64,000 nt of DNA from Entomortierella parvispora. Taxonomy: Eukaryota; Mortierellomycota; Mortierellomycetes; Mortierellales; Mortierellaceae. Location of the stretch: positions 2,980,695 through 3,044,694 of the forward strand of contig OY752144.1 of assembly GCA_963573315.1 (NCBI GenBank), given 5' to 3'. The notes under the pieces were generated by a model that saw only the letters and a program-made list of their open reading frames with translations, was not told where the DNA came from and did no database searches. How positions within the stretch are numbered: position 1 is the first letter of the stretch; each line of letters starts with the position of its first letter. This document shows, in pieces, positions 1 through 13,763 of this stretch. The position numbers were made by a program, and so were the translations under genes.

Positions 1-3000
1 ACACAAAGATGGAGATTAGATATAATATCTTCGCCAATCACAGCCCGTCAAAAAGGCAAGATTTCACAGTCACGGTGTCATCCTGTCATTCTTGGGCTGT
101 TCACAAACGAGTCGGCGACCGACACACGGCTTGAAGATCAAGAACCGTCGATCGATTGACCATATACAATCATCCTGCCGATGGAACATGTTCCAATACC
201 GTCTAACCTCACCATCCGATGGGAACCCGATCGCGAGCTCGCTCACGACCCAGACTCGCCATAATGGACCGAGGTAACGTGGCCTGGTCTCTTCCTCGGA
301 TCCCCCTCCGAGTAAAAAGCCAGTGCCGTGCTTGACTGCTGTCCTCATAGGGCTATCTTCGACTGAGCGATCTGGGAAGTAAGAACTGGTGATAATATGA
401 AAGACGGAACGACTACGACGCTCGTCGCTCGATGGTTCTTCAAGGTATCTTCTCTCTCCTCCCTCACGCGACCTTTCTCTCGTTTTTGTTCTGTTCGATG
501 GAGAGAACAAAAAAAAATAGAGAGCAAAAAGGAATTATATTGCCGAGGCCCCACATCTTTGCGCTCTTCTCCGAGAAATCATCTTTGGACCCTGCAATTG
601 AAGTGACTTTGAATAGTGATAGTGGATTGAAGGTTGCGGGTTAGGGCTGCGGCCCGTTAAAGTTTTGTGGGGAGGAAAGCAAACCATGGGCAGACAGATG
701 AAGCGAATGAGGGCTCTCTCACCGGAAAGCCTATTGCCAGTGAAATGGAGGGCCAGCCAACAGCAGCGAGAGAGAGAAGGTCAGGTCATTTCGATGTTGT
801 TTGTTTGTTGCTGTTGTTGCTGTTGTTGTGGACCTCCACTTGATCAAAGTCAACTGATGTGTTTCTTTTTGAATTTTTGAATAATGATAATGGTGCGGTC
901 CCCTGCCCACACAGCCTGGACGCTCGTCTGTTCTTCACTTCCAGCATGTTTCCCTCACTAGCTCTGCAACTGATCCTGGTGCAAGGCTCTCATGCGGCAC
1001 TCTTGGCGTTTTAATCAATCCAACCGGGACTCTTTCGTGTAACCGCAAACACCGCGCCCACCTCCCCAACTTTTTTTTCTTGCCTGCGGCCTTACTATGC
1101 TTCTGTTGGCCTACGTTGGTTGGTCTGGTCTGTTATGCGTGTTTGCGGTCTCTCGAGGTCCGAGGCCGTATCCTCTCTCATGTCTCTTGGACACTTACAA
1201 ATGTACCTCTGGCACGGCCATTACAACCACCACCCCTGACGCACTCTCCCTATTATCCTCAACGCTTCAATGCATTTATCACTGTGTCAGTTTGTCATCA
1301 TAGAGTCGAATCAAGCGCAATTACATGTTCTGTACATGTACATGTACCGTATCTCCATGCAGAGAAGTGTGAGAGGTAACAAGAACTTGCAGGAATTAAC
1401 AGCTCTTAATGAACCGGAAGGAACTGCTCTTGTTTGTTCAGTCAAATTGGTTATGAACAATGCGGAAATTGGGGGAGGGGGATTAGATATGATATCGTCC
1501 TTCATCTCTGCGCTCTACCACCCCTTTCTCATAGACCTTTCGAAAGGTAAGGGTTCGTGAGCATCGTCCCCAACAACTGGGTCAGGGACAGGTGAGGGCA
1601 TGTTTGTGTGAAGGTACAGATGTGTGTTTTGTTCATCTGTCACACTGCAAAGCCTAGATAATTTTTATGGTCTCCTTGTCTCCCTCCCTCCCCCTCGCCA
1701 CAACCCAACATCAACAACGAGATTGGTTCGCTCACACGCCCGCTCCCACATCAGTAGGCAAACAAACAGGCGAGCGTTGAAGCTTGTCTTCGTTATCTAT
1801 TGGGCAGTGGACGCTTTGCCCTCGACCCCTTTGAATCTTGTTGGGTCGATGATGGACTGTGGAGAAAGATTTGTCTCGGTTTCCTTGTGTTTGCCCAGAT
1901 TGCACGACGTTGGATATGCAGGGCCATCTTTCGACCTTGCGCTCACCAATGGCCTTCAAAACTATTGACAGACTAGAACAGGAGTGCAAACAACAAAAGA
2001 GAAAGTCAATTTGACGAGAACAGGGACCTTGCTCTCCCTCCTTCTTCCTCAGTCCATCCGCATTCAACAAAAGAGAGTGAGCAGAAACTGAAAAGACGTT
2101 TATCTCAACTTGTTTCTCTTCCGAGGCCCTGCAAGACTTCGAGGATGATGTTTGGTCAAATCCTGGAACAGACCTTCTTTTTCATTTCTTCATTTTCTTT
2201 TCAATATTGATGCTACCTCTTTTCAACAGAACTGATAGAGATGACGAATAGTCAAGGTCATGCAATGCAATGCAATGCAAAACAAAAAGAAGCTAACAAG
2301 AAGATGGACGCGGGTTAACCGGGGGGGATTCACAGATATGAAAAGAGGTTTACGTGGCTCTGAAAATGACCTGGCAACCCTTCCGGTTTGGTCTCTTTTT
2401 CCGTGTGAGAGCGTGAGCGCCTGTTTCTTTGTACGACGCAAGATATCCTATCTTTCCCCTACTTCCCCTCCTTAAGTGTTTATAAACACACGAACACACG
2501 GCGCAAAACCTTTTCTGTTGTCCATTTCCCGTGGGCAGGAAAAACGTGCCGTTTGCTCTGCAGCTGATCAATTCAAAGAGAACCATCGAGTATTCATCGG
2601 ACTTTCCTTTTCGAGGTGTCGGTTTTCTTGGCGTTGCGCTTTGTTGTGTTTTTTCACTTTGCGCTTTTCACAAGACTCGGAGGAGCATCCGTTTCGGGTC
2701 GACCTTTCAAATGGAGGTCACGACAGCAGGTCACAACCCTTCTTGGTCTCCCTTGAGGGGCGAGAAATGAACGATTGAACCAGACAGACAGAGAGCTCAG
2801 CCCCTGAACCGCAGCAGAACATGGCACAAATGACGTATGTAGTTCACACATGCACAGGCGGAGTGGGTGGATCGACTGCTCTGTCGACACTTATTAATAC
2901 CTTTCGATCCCCAGGTAAAAAAGATTGAGGGAGAGAGTTCTTCCTTTCCACCTTTCTTGGCGAAACTCAGCACTTCTCTTTTGGAAATAACAGTAGACTA

Positions 3001-3041
3001 GCATGGCACGCCTCGTGACGGAACGCAGGAGGTATTCGAGG
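1..3041. other. Gene-free 5' region
   Basis: I see no convincing gene here. Open frames are short, overlap on both strands and lack recognisable motifs. The stretch holds a TTG/CTG-type trinucleotide run near 797-830 and a short TGCAA repeat near 2262-2281. A stress-response-type AGGGG motif lies at about 2756-2760. The proximal part probably carries upstream regulatory DNA of the gene starting at 3180. Confidence 0.5.
797..830. repeat. TTG/CTG trinucleotide microsatellite
   Basis: Imperfect run of ttg and ctg triplets in non-coding DNA. Confidence 0.7.
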
Positions 3042-3049
3042 TATATAAA
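3042..3049 (+). promoter_or_regulatory. TATA box of the gene at 3180
   Basis: TATATAAA lies 131 bp upstream of the start codon. Another AGGGG (STRE-like) motif follows at about 3055. The leader then carries short ACCACCAGTACC-type repeats (about 3121-3161), so the 5' UTR is probably about 100 nt. The start at 3180 is the first ATG of the frame after this leader. Confidence 0.6.
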
Positions 3050-3179
3050 GATGGAGGGGAAATGAAAAACAAAGCTCCTGTTCAGTTACTTCCCCAATTC
3101 TTCATCCCATCTTCCACCGCCACCACCAGTACTACCAGTACCACCAGTACCACCAGTACCCAACATATCAAAAGTAACA

Positions 3180-4625
3180 ATGGTTGTCGCCGTCGCTCAG
3201 CAAGCAGCGATCAGTCCCTCGGACACGCCACTAGAACATGAAGACACCTATGTACAGCAGCTGTGGCACTCTCTTGAAGAGGCACTTCATTTGCGTGAGC
3301 CGGTTCCGCCTCCAGGTGAGAGCAGTGCAGATCAACTTGATGTCAATTCTTCAGACATCTCTCTAAACTGTAACGATACCCATTCTTTTATTTCGACTTT
3401 GTTTAGTCCCTCCAAAGGACGAGCGGTGGATGGTGAACACAGTCGACCTGTCTATTTCACCTCAGGACGAAGAGGATGTACATTTCTGGGACAAGTTGAC
3501 CTCAAAACTTACGAGCCGCTACCACCACTACATATTGCAACAGGAATCGGTTTCAATTGATGTGCCCACAGAGGCCGCTTTGAACCATCTTGGCAACCAA
3601 GGAACAGAAGACGAACTGCAGCAACGGAGAGTTTACTTCAAACGGATGTCTCGCCTATGCCAACAAAAATTCGAGCACGACAATGAGATTGCGCTCAAAG
3701 AACAGCAAGAAGACGAATCCCTAGTGAACGCCACGTCTGAGGATGTACAAGAGCCGCATCATCATCATCGCCATCATCGTATCTTGTCCAGCCTCAAGGA
3801 CCGTCTTCATGGGCGAAGACATAGCACTGAATTGGTTCCAAAGATCGACCCTGAAGAGATGAGGGCCGCCCATCGACTCATGTATGGCCATGGTAATGGC
3901 TCAGCTAGCTCAGTGAGTCTTGACCTCGGTAGTAAGACCACCGCAAGCGAGAGTGATGATTCATGGGGCCGATCTATGTTTGGATTATGGTGGGGCCATC
4001 GTCGCCATAGCGACAGCGAGACCAACGACACTCTTGGTGAGGACGACTGGGAAAAGGTTGATATCCCAAGGCACAAAGCGGACCAGAGGGAGAGTCTTCG
4101 AGAACAGAACGGACTTGTCCCAGCTGAGCCCGAGCCCCAGTCCAAGTCTGAGACTCACCGCCATCATCACTTTCGCCTAGGACGGCGGACTCCTAAAACT
4201 GACGCGTCGGTCCTTGGATCCTCCTTGACCGTAGACCAAAGCAAGCGCAATCAGAAGTCCACTCTTCAACGTCACCAAGCTTTGGCTGCTGCAGGTAAGG
4301 CACTCTCTCTTGCTACTGAAAAGAGATCCAGCTAGATATGAACCCATTAGCTGACCATTTGCCTTTATTTTGATCTTTCGATGAATCAGCTGCGTACGAG
4401 GCCATGAAGGCGTACCAGGCGAAGAAAATCCGCCAAGGCAAGAAGGTATCTCATGGCGAGATGAAGGCTATACTGGCAGGAATGGCTATGGCCGAAGCGG
4501 TCAAGTTGCTAGAATCCAGACATCATTCCAGTAGCGACACTGACGATATTGATGGCGACGATGACGCTGTAGCCGAAGCTGGCTCTAAAGTCCTTAAGCT
4601 CTTTGAGCTTTGGAGATCTCCATGA
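3180..4625 (+). CDS. His-rich protein with a C-terminal CipC/DUF3759-like segment
   Basis: Three exons (3180-3315, 3407-4294, 4390-4625) with GT..AG introns keep phase and give about 419 residues. The first two-thirds look disordered, with a His cluster near 3755-3780 and many acidic or Ser-rich stretches. The last exon encodes an Ala/Lys-rich helix containing AYEAMKAYQ and GKKVSHGEMKAILAGMA. By eye this resembles the C-terminal part of CipC-type (DUF3759) fungal proteins, which are often induced by stress. That match is from memory, and the rest of the protein is much longer than CipC. The TATA box and AGGGG motifs upstream fit a strongly induced gene. It converges on the gene ending at 4709. 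The exon model is well supported; the function is unknown. Confidence 0.7.
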
Positions 4626-4708
4626 ACATGTTCCGGATCTGAATTAAATAATAATACCATTTTTATTTATAAATAAGAACCGGTATTGTTGGTTATTGTA
4701 CAAAAAGT
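4626..4708. terminator. Shared AT-rich 3' region of two convergent genes
   Basis: Only 83 bp separate the two stop codons. The spacer contains aattaaataataata on the + strand and tatttataaat-type sequence usable as a polyadenylation signal on the - strand. Confidence 0.5.
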
Positions 4709-5596
4709 CTAAATGACTTCTGTAACTGCGACTACCCTGGGAGCAGTGGGATCATCGCTGTCCTGCAACAAAGAGGTTTCAGAAAGAATTGTGGCAACAG
4801 GATTACTGGTTGCTGAGGATGAGGAGGAGGGAGGCAAGGGCGTTGCAGAAGGTTCGGGTGTCTCTGTCTGAGCTATGGTTGACTGTTCTCGTTGTTCTTC
4901 TGCAGGGACTGCATGTTGCTGACTACTCCTCCGTCGATTCCGAGGAAGGGTGACAGAGGGCGAATTGTCCGTGCTGACCAACGCAGACTGCATGGAAGAA
5001 GATCGACTCGGCGGTTGGTAACGGTAAACAGGAGGCAAGTGAAATGTCGTGGAGCCAGACGGCAGTGGATGAAGAAGGGGGTCAAAGGGGTGGGTGTCGG
5101 TGGATATTGTTGCGCCTGCTGAGTTTCCAGTGAGAGTAGGAGCGGAAAATAGCCCACCCTGTTCCAGTCCAAGTCCGGCCGCTCTCCAACCGTAACCAAC
5201 GTCTCCGTTTGCAGGTTCGCTCGAGTATGCAGGCAGGGCTTCGATTGATATGTCGCCGGCAGAGGAGGAGGAGCTGTGCAGGCTGGACGAGTCGGCGTGC
5301 CTTCTGGTATTTCCTATCACTGGTGAATCGGTGGTGATCTGGGCTTGGGCTTCAGCTCTCTCACGCCTCTGTCGTTCGCGCAAGAGGTCATTGTAAGCTT
5401 CAACGCCGTGGGTGAGGACAAAGGCGAGCTCCTGGTGTTGCTCCAGACTTTCCGGTATAGTGCCAGGTGGAGGGACGATGGGTTTGAGATGGCGGATCTT
5501 GAGCTGTTTGTAGATGCGATAGAAGTGGATAAAAGCCAGAGAAAATATGACGGCCGAGAAGACGATGATCAGTATCACCAGAAGGGACCGTTGCAT
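4709..5596 (-). CDS. Single-pass membrane protein, hypothetical
   Basis: Uninterrupted 295-residue frame. Residues 5-29 form a strong hydrophobic helix (LLVILIIVFSAVIFSLAFI) followed by basic residues, so it is a signal anchor or single transmembrane segment. A short conserved-looking stretch follows (IVPPPGTIPESLEQHQELAFVLTHGVEAYNDLLRER, residues about 40-75). The remaining 200 residues are Ser/Pro-rich and probably disordered. I do not recognise the family. No RING, kinase or other catalytic motif is visible. It is divergent from CYC8 across about 1 kb. Confidence 0.65.
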   Translation of the reverse strand: MQRSLLVILIIVFSAVIFSLAFIHFYRIYKQLKIRHLKPIVPPPGTIPESLEQHQELAFVLTHGVEAYNDLLRERQRRERAEAQAQITTDSPVIGNTRRHADSSSLHSSSSSAGDISIEALPAYSSEPANGDVGYGWRAAGLGLEQGGLFSAPTLTGNSAGATISTDTHPFDPLLHPLPSGSTTFHLPPVYRYQPPSRSSSMQSALVSTDNSPSVTLPRNRRRSSQQHAVPAEEQREQSTIAQTETPEPSATPLPPSSSSSATSNPVATILSETSLLQDSDDPTAPRVVAVTEVI

Positions 5597-6621
5597 TCTT
5601 TATATCGATCTCAAGGACAGGGGTGAAGACAGTGAAGAAGGTGGCGACTAGGAAGGGCCAGAGGCGGAGAGGGAAAACCCAAGTGCAGGGCAGGGCAGGG
5701 CAGGGGATAGGGAGAGGGTGGGGGCAATTGCGAGGGGTGAGGCTGCGGAGAGAGAGACGAAGAGAAGAAGGAGCGACAACAACAACAACCCAACCATCGC
5801 GGGGTCGTTGGTCGTCGTGGTTGCAGTAGCAAAATGAGAGAGCAATTAAAATCCCACGCAGGCAAGCACCTTCCAGTCGCCTTTCGCCCTTTCGTTAGTC
5901 GACTCTTTTTTTCAGGCCCCTCTGACTTCACCGAAGATATCTGGATCGCATGGGCTGTGGCTTGATCTTGCTGGCCATGACAGCATGGGAGGCAGCCAAT
6001 CAGAAATGTGCATGGCCATGGTCTGTGCGGTCTCTATTTGTGTGTCTTGTCGCTGTCTGGTTTGCTCAAATGGAATTGCTCTGGACGATTGACGAGGGTA
6101 CATGATGCAGATGGTGATATCATGAACAGGATATGAGGATGTAGAGATGTAAAGACAAGGACGGCGTGATCAGAGGATGACGATGCAGCGCAAGGTACGG
6201 GGCATATGCATCGGGTGTGCGTCTGGCGCCCACCCCCGGGCCGTCTGTCCGTCTGTCCGTGTCTCTGCGCACAAGCAGAGGGGACAGGGCGCACTACACA
6301 GCCAAAGGGGGGAGACCTCATCATCATCATCTTTGTTGTTTCCTCTTCTTCCTCTTTCCTCTTCTTCCTCCCTCCTCCCTCCTCCCTCTCCTCCACATCT
6401 TGCTTCTCCTCCCACTCTCTCTCTATCCACCTCACCTAATCCTGATCCACTCCTTCTCCTCATCCCCGAGAATCACTTCCTTCCCCAGTAAGCCAACCGC
6501 CTGCTCATTTTCAAATCGCCTGCACCGAATCATTGCAGCAACTTTAATTAATCTCTTCGCAACAATCTTCCTTCTCCAAATCACCAAAACCATCGTCAGA
6601 TCTATTTGAATCAATCCCTCC
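5597..6621. promoter_or_regulatory. Divergent intergenic region upstream of CYC8
   Basis: No gene seen. It holds a GGGCA-type repeat near 5690-5705 and a long CT-rich tract (about 6335-6420), a common feature of fungal promoters, upstream of the CYC8 start. The start at 6622 is chosen because the frame runs directly into the TPR region. Confidence 0.45.
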
Positions 6622-9600
6622 ATGGCAGTCAACAATGGCCCAGGCCCAGTTCCAGGCCCTAATGTTGGGCCAGGTCCAGGCTCCGGCCCCGGACCTGTGC
6701 CAGCGGGTGGTGGTCCCGCGCCTGTTGTCACCTCACCTGCACAGCGCCTCGACGCCATTGATGAGCAGGTCTGGCTCCAGCTCGGATCCTTGGCCGAATC
6801 AATGGGTGAGTTTGATCGGGCCATGGCGTCTTACGAGTCTGCGCTCCGTCACAACTACCACTCTGTCAGCGCGTTGAACTTGATTGCAGAGTTGTACCGT
6901 TCACGCGAGAACTTTCCAAAGGTAGGTGATGCGTCTTTGTATGCAATGATCTATGCAGATAAGGAGCAGATGACTAAACATAAAACCACTCCTTTGGCTA
7001 TAGGCTGCAGAGTACTTCCAGAGGATTCTCGCTATTGATAATGCTAGTGGCGAGGTTTGGGGCTCGCTCGGTCACTGCTACTTGATGATGGATGAGCTTC
7101 AGAAGGCTTACAACGCGTACCAGAACGCGCTTCATCATCTGCCTAATCCAAAGGTACGTGGCAATCTGACGGATATGAGCATATTATCTGGAGGACCGCT
7201 TTGGGCCGCTTGCAAACGAATTCCAAACTTGCAAGGACAAGTCTACTCGGCAGACCAATCCTTACTGTGGTATTTTTGAATATAGCGATCCCATCCTGAC
7301 CCATATCTTGATTTCGCAATAATAGGACTCCAAGCTGTGGTACGGCATCGGAATTTTGTACGATCGATACGGATCTGTGGAGCATGCGGAGGAAGCGTTC
7401 TCGGCCGTTATGAGAATGGATCCAAAGTACGAAAAGGCCAATGAAATCTACTTTCGACTCGGAATCATTTACAAAGGACAACAAAAATATGTCCAAAGTC
7501 TGGAGGTATGACGGTGTCGGCGCCATTGCAAACAGAGAAACATGAGTCCCCCAAAAGATATTTTTTCTAACTTCAGCTTTGATATTTTGCATTTGATTAG
7601 TGCTTCCGTTATATCCTTCACGCACCCCCGCGTCCTCTCACTGAGGCTGATATTTGGTTTCAAATCGGTCACGTCCATGAGCAACAGAAGGAGGTATGGA
7701 GAAACTTTTATACTTGAAGAATACTTGCGATACTCTGTTGCAGTCCGTTAATCTCTGTGGTACCTAAATTTATAAACAATAGTACACCAGCGCTAAGGAA
7801 GCATACGAGCGCGTATTGACCGATAATCCCAACCATGCCAAGGTCCTTCAGCAACTCGGGTGGCTTTATCACCAACAGAATGCCTCCTTCATGAACCAAG
7901 ATCTCGCCATCAAGTTCTTGACACGCTCGATCGAAAGTGACAACACTGATGCCCAATCATGGTACCTCATGGGCCGCTGCTACATGGCCCAACAAAAATT
8001 CAACAAGGCCTACGAGGCGTATCAGCAGGCTGTCTACCGTGATAGCAGGAACCCAACTTTCTGGTGTTCTATTGGACTTCTGTACTTCCAGATCAACCAG
8101 TACCGGGATGCACTTGATGCGTATAGCAAAGCCATCAGGATTAACCCCAACATCAGCGAAGTCTGGTACGATCTTGGAACTTTGTACGAATCATGCAACA
8201 ACCAAGTGAGCGATGCCATTGATGCCTACCAGCGTGCATCCGATCTTGACCCTGAGAATCCTCATATCAAACAACGCCTCGCCTACCTTCGGCAAAACAA
8301 CGGAGCTCCCGGAGGCATCCCGCCTCCCGAAGAGATGAACCCCAATGCCTACCCGCCTTCTGGGGGAGCCAATGGGCAGAATCCTTTTGGCCAGGTAAAT
8401 ATGAAGGTGTTCATGTTTTACTGCGCGTCTCGTTCATACTGAGGGTAAGATTGCTGATTTTTATTAATTTTTTACAACAGAGAATCACTGTCGCTCCGCA
8501 AGGTCCACCCACAGGAATGCAGGGATACACTGGGCGCCAACAAGGACCTCCAGCGCCACTGGTAGGCTTCATGACCGATTGCTATGGTGGAAGCTCCATT
8601 AGGTATGGTAAATTGCTCGACCTGATTCAATCTAACACATTTGTTGCCATATATGATTTGTTTCTAGAGCGCCGCCGCCAATGGCGAGCATCAGCAACCT
8701 GGACGGGATCTGCCTCTTCCTGGAAATGGTACTGGTGGAAACAATGGACATGTGAATGCTGGTCCCCCATCTGGATCACCAGGGTCTTATCCGCATGATG
8801 AGAGACAGCCTCACATCCCAGGCATCAACACTGGTGGACCTAGACCGCCCACCCCCGCCGGTGCCATGCCCCAGATGATGTCGAGCGAGCGTATGCACAG
8901 CCAGCCTCCGCCACCTCCCTCTGGACATGCTCAAGGACGGGGTGGACCACGAGCGAGACCACCATCCCCTGGACCAGAAGGGCCTTATGGCAGACCTGGA
9001 TCTCCAGGAATGCATGCAGGTGGTGCACATGGACACGACCCTCACTATCAGGGACCGCCTCACCCCCCCTATTCGCAAGGTCCTCCTCCTCCAGGACTCT
9101 ACAACATGATGCCTGAAGGTCAGCCTCAAGGTTATGACCGTCACGAAGACGCCCGTATGAAGCAGGAACAACAACAGCACGGTGCTCCAGTATATCAGCA
9201 TCATCGCCATCGATCTAGTGACCTCTCCCGGATGGCGCCAATGGAAGATGATCCCAATGCCCCCCCTGGCTTTAGCCGCCAGGGACATCCATCAGACCCT
9301 CACGCTCATGCTGCATCGCCTCCAAGGGATGACAGGCGCCCACCTAACCACGCTCAGGCGCCACACCCTTCCCAGCAGCAGCACCAGTCCGACCCCAGAT
9401 GGATGCCACCTCACCATGGACGTCATCCCTCAGATGAGCAAGCCCGAGATTTGGCGCGGATGGGTGGTCCACCTTCCGGACCTGATCGCGGTGGTCCAGC
9501 CAGTCAAATTCGCCAGCCGTCAGAGATGAATCAACAACATCGGCACATGCAACAGCGACCCTATCCAGAGCATGATAGAAACGAAACGCACGGTACCCTA

Positions 9601-10566
9601 GATCGCAGTCCCCCACTCTCTGGCGTGAGCCCGGACCGTAAAGACCCAGGCGACAGAATGATCCATGATCATAGTCAAGACCAGCACCGCCGAGGTTACG
9701 ACGGTGATGTACCATCCGAGCAAGATCGTGCGTGGTCGGCACAGGATCCACACTCAGGTTCAAAGTTTAGGACAGAGGATCAAGACCAAGACATTGCCGC
9801 GTCGTTGGTATCGCTTAGTGGAAAGGGACCTGGAAGGCCATCCATTAGCAGCCATCGTGTGGAGGATGATGACTATGACATGGAAGAGGCCGCCCCCGCC
9901 CCGTCAGCACCTCAGGGCTCTCACCCCTCCTTGCAGGAGTCCGAACAACCGCCCCAACATAATCAACATCATCGATCTCAAGCAGATGATCGCTATCCGG
10001 CTGACCACCAAGAGGGCCCTCCATCCGCTCACTCGGGACAGCTTCACCATGAATCGCAAGAGCAACCTCCACGGCAGCCCAGTCAACCACCACGACTTGA
10101 TGAAAGAGAGCCAAGCCCTGCAGCTGAAGCTCCAGCTGACTTGACACAACCAAGTGTACCTTCGCCAAAGATAGCTGATCAGGATGTCCCTTCCACCTCT
10201 ATGGCCGTGGATGAGGCCCCAACTCCCCGTGGACCATCGGCTGAGCCAGAATCGGGTGCTCAGGATCAGAAGGACCGATTCCTTGGTTCTGAGGGCTCGT
10301 CATCTGCTGTTGATCCTTCTCCAGAGCGTGCTTCTTCTCCAGTAGTTGCTCGTCGCACCTCAGAGTCCTCTGATCCCAAGCATGCCGCCTCTGTTCAGAC
10401 TTCTGCTCCTTCCGAACCTGCAGCTTCTGTGTCGTCGGTGACACCTGTGGAGGAAGAAGACACTGAAATGGAGGAGGGCGAAGTTCGGGAAGATGATGAA
10501 GTTATGAGCTCAGGGGCTGTTGCTCCCGTTCACTTAAACAGTGGTAACAAGGACGCTGACAACTAG
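6622..10566 (+). CDS. CYC8: General transcriptional corepressor Cyc8/Ssn6 (TPR protein)
   Basis: Seven exons (6622-6921, 7004-7153, 7326-7505, 7601-7693, 7783-8394, 8481-8561, 8668-10566) join in phase to about 1104 residues. After a Gly/Pro-rich start, residues about 35-413 are a continuous array of tetratricopeptide repeats (for example EVWGSLGHCYLMMDELQKAY and SWYLMGRCYMAQQKFNKAY). The order and spacing match the Ssn6 family, whose roughly ten TPRs bind Tup1 and DNA-binding repressors in the nucleus. The C-terminal 690 residues are Pro/Gln/His-rich and end in an acidic tail (EEEDTEMEEGEVREDDE), as expected for this corepressor. The last exon overlaps only shadow frames. The gene converges on ARP3, with 215 bp between stops. 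Small in-frame introns between TPR units are typical for fungi. Confidence 0.93.
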
Positions 10567-10781
10567 AAATCTCGGATAGTTGCAAATAAACCATCGTCAA
10601 TGTGCTTTTTCTCACTAAATAGACTATTGAAAATTCAATGCAGATCCTTTCCCCTATCTCATCTTCTGCCCAAACACCTATCCCATATTCTGCAATCGCA
10701 GTTTGTTGGTTTATTGGGTCAGCATAGTTTAGAATCTGCCTCAAGCAGTTTTTTTTGTCTCTTGTTGTTCCTATCAGACTC
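10567..10781. terminator. Convergent 3' region of CYC8 and ARP3
   Basis: A 215-bp spacer between two stop codons. An aaataaa-like signal occurs just after the CYC8 stop (about 10583-10590). Confidence 0.4.
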
Positions 10782-12933
<2,152 letters not shown>

Positions 12934-13763
12934 GACAGAGGACGTAGGGTGGGGATGGGACTTGGGAGGATGTTTGGGATGGGGCGGGGATTAGAGAAGG
13001 ACGAAAAGAGAGATGGATGGAGGATGGATAGACGGATGGATGGATGGAAGGGAAGCAGAAAAAAGGGTCCCAAAGAGATGAATGGCTGTAGAGGAACAGA
13101 CACCCCCCGCGGTCCCACCCAACCGCCAGCAGGAAGACTGTGACGCTGGCGAGTCGAGAATTGAAATCACGTTACCTGTTCCAGGCACAGGTCATGTGAT
13201 CTGGAGAGAGAACGAACGAACGAGTAACGACCAAACGAGGTCCCCAACCCAACCCAATCCAACCCCTCGCTCTGACTTTCACATGAGTCTGGTGCGACAA
13301 AAATTGTTGGGCTGGGCGGGGTTGTGTGTTCTGTTTTGTGTCTGTTGCGTGTTGTTTGTCTTGTTTGTCCGTGTTGGTTGTGGGGTGGCATCCTCCTTCT
13401 TCTGCTGCTGCAGTCAGACCAGCTCGCTTGGACTCACCCACCTCATACGCCCTCTCTCTTTCTTTTTCTCAAAGTGCATGCTCTCCCTCCCGCTCTCCCC
13501 TTTCTCTCCTTCTCCACCTTTTCTTCCCTTCCGCATCCATCTTGCCTTCCTGGGACTCCTCTGCCTCGACTGCTCTTCTGTGGCCTCATTTCTTTTCCTC
13601 TCTCTTCCCCCTTTCTTCAACACCCCATCCATTCCTCCTTCGCTTTGTTTCTATCCCCCACAGAAAAAAGCGAACCCTGTCCACCACCGCCTCGACCCCT
13701 CCTGTCCTCGCATTTCTCGATTCGTCTCTCCTCACTCGTCTCCAGTTTTGTCCACCGGCCTGA
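12934..13763. promoter_or_regulatory. Divergent promoter region of ARP3 and the MGA2-like gene
   Basis: No gene is supported. The ARP3-proximal part has GATGGATG-type repeats (about 13012-13045). The MGA2-proximal part is strongly CT-rich (about 13440-13700). Open frames of 145-250 codons across the CT tract are composition artefacts. Confidence 0.45.

Noticed and set aside
8776..10168. Frames of 107-170 codons opposite and beside the CYC8 last exon
   Set aside because: Shadows of a GC-rich, low-complexity coding exon.
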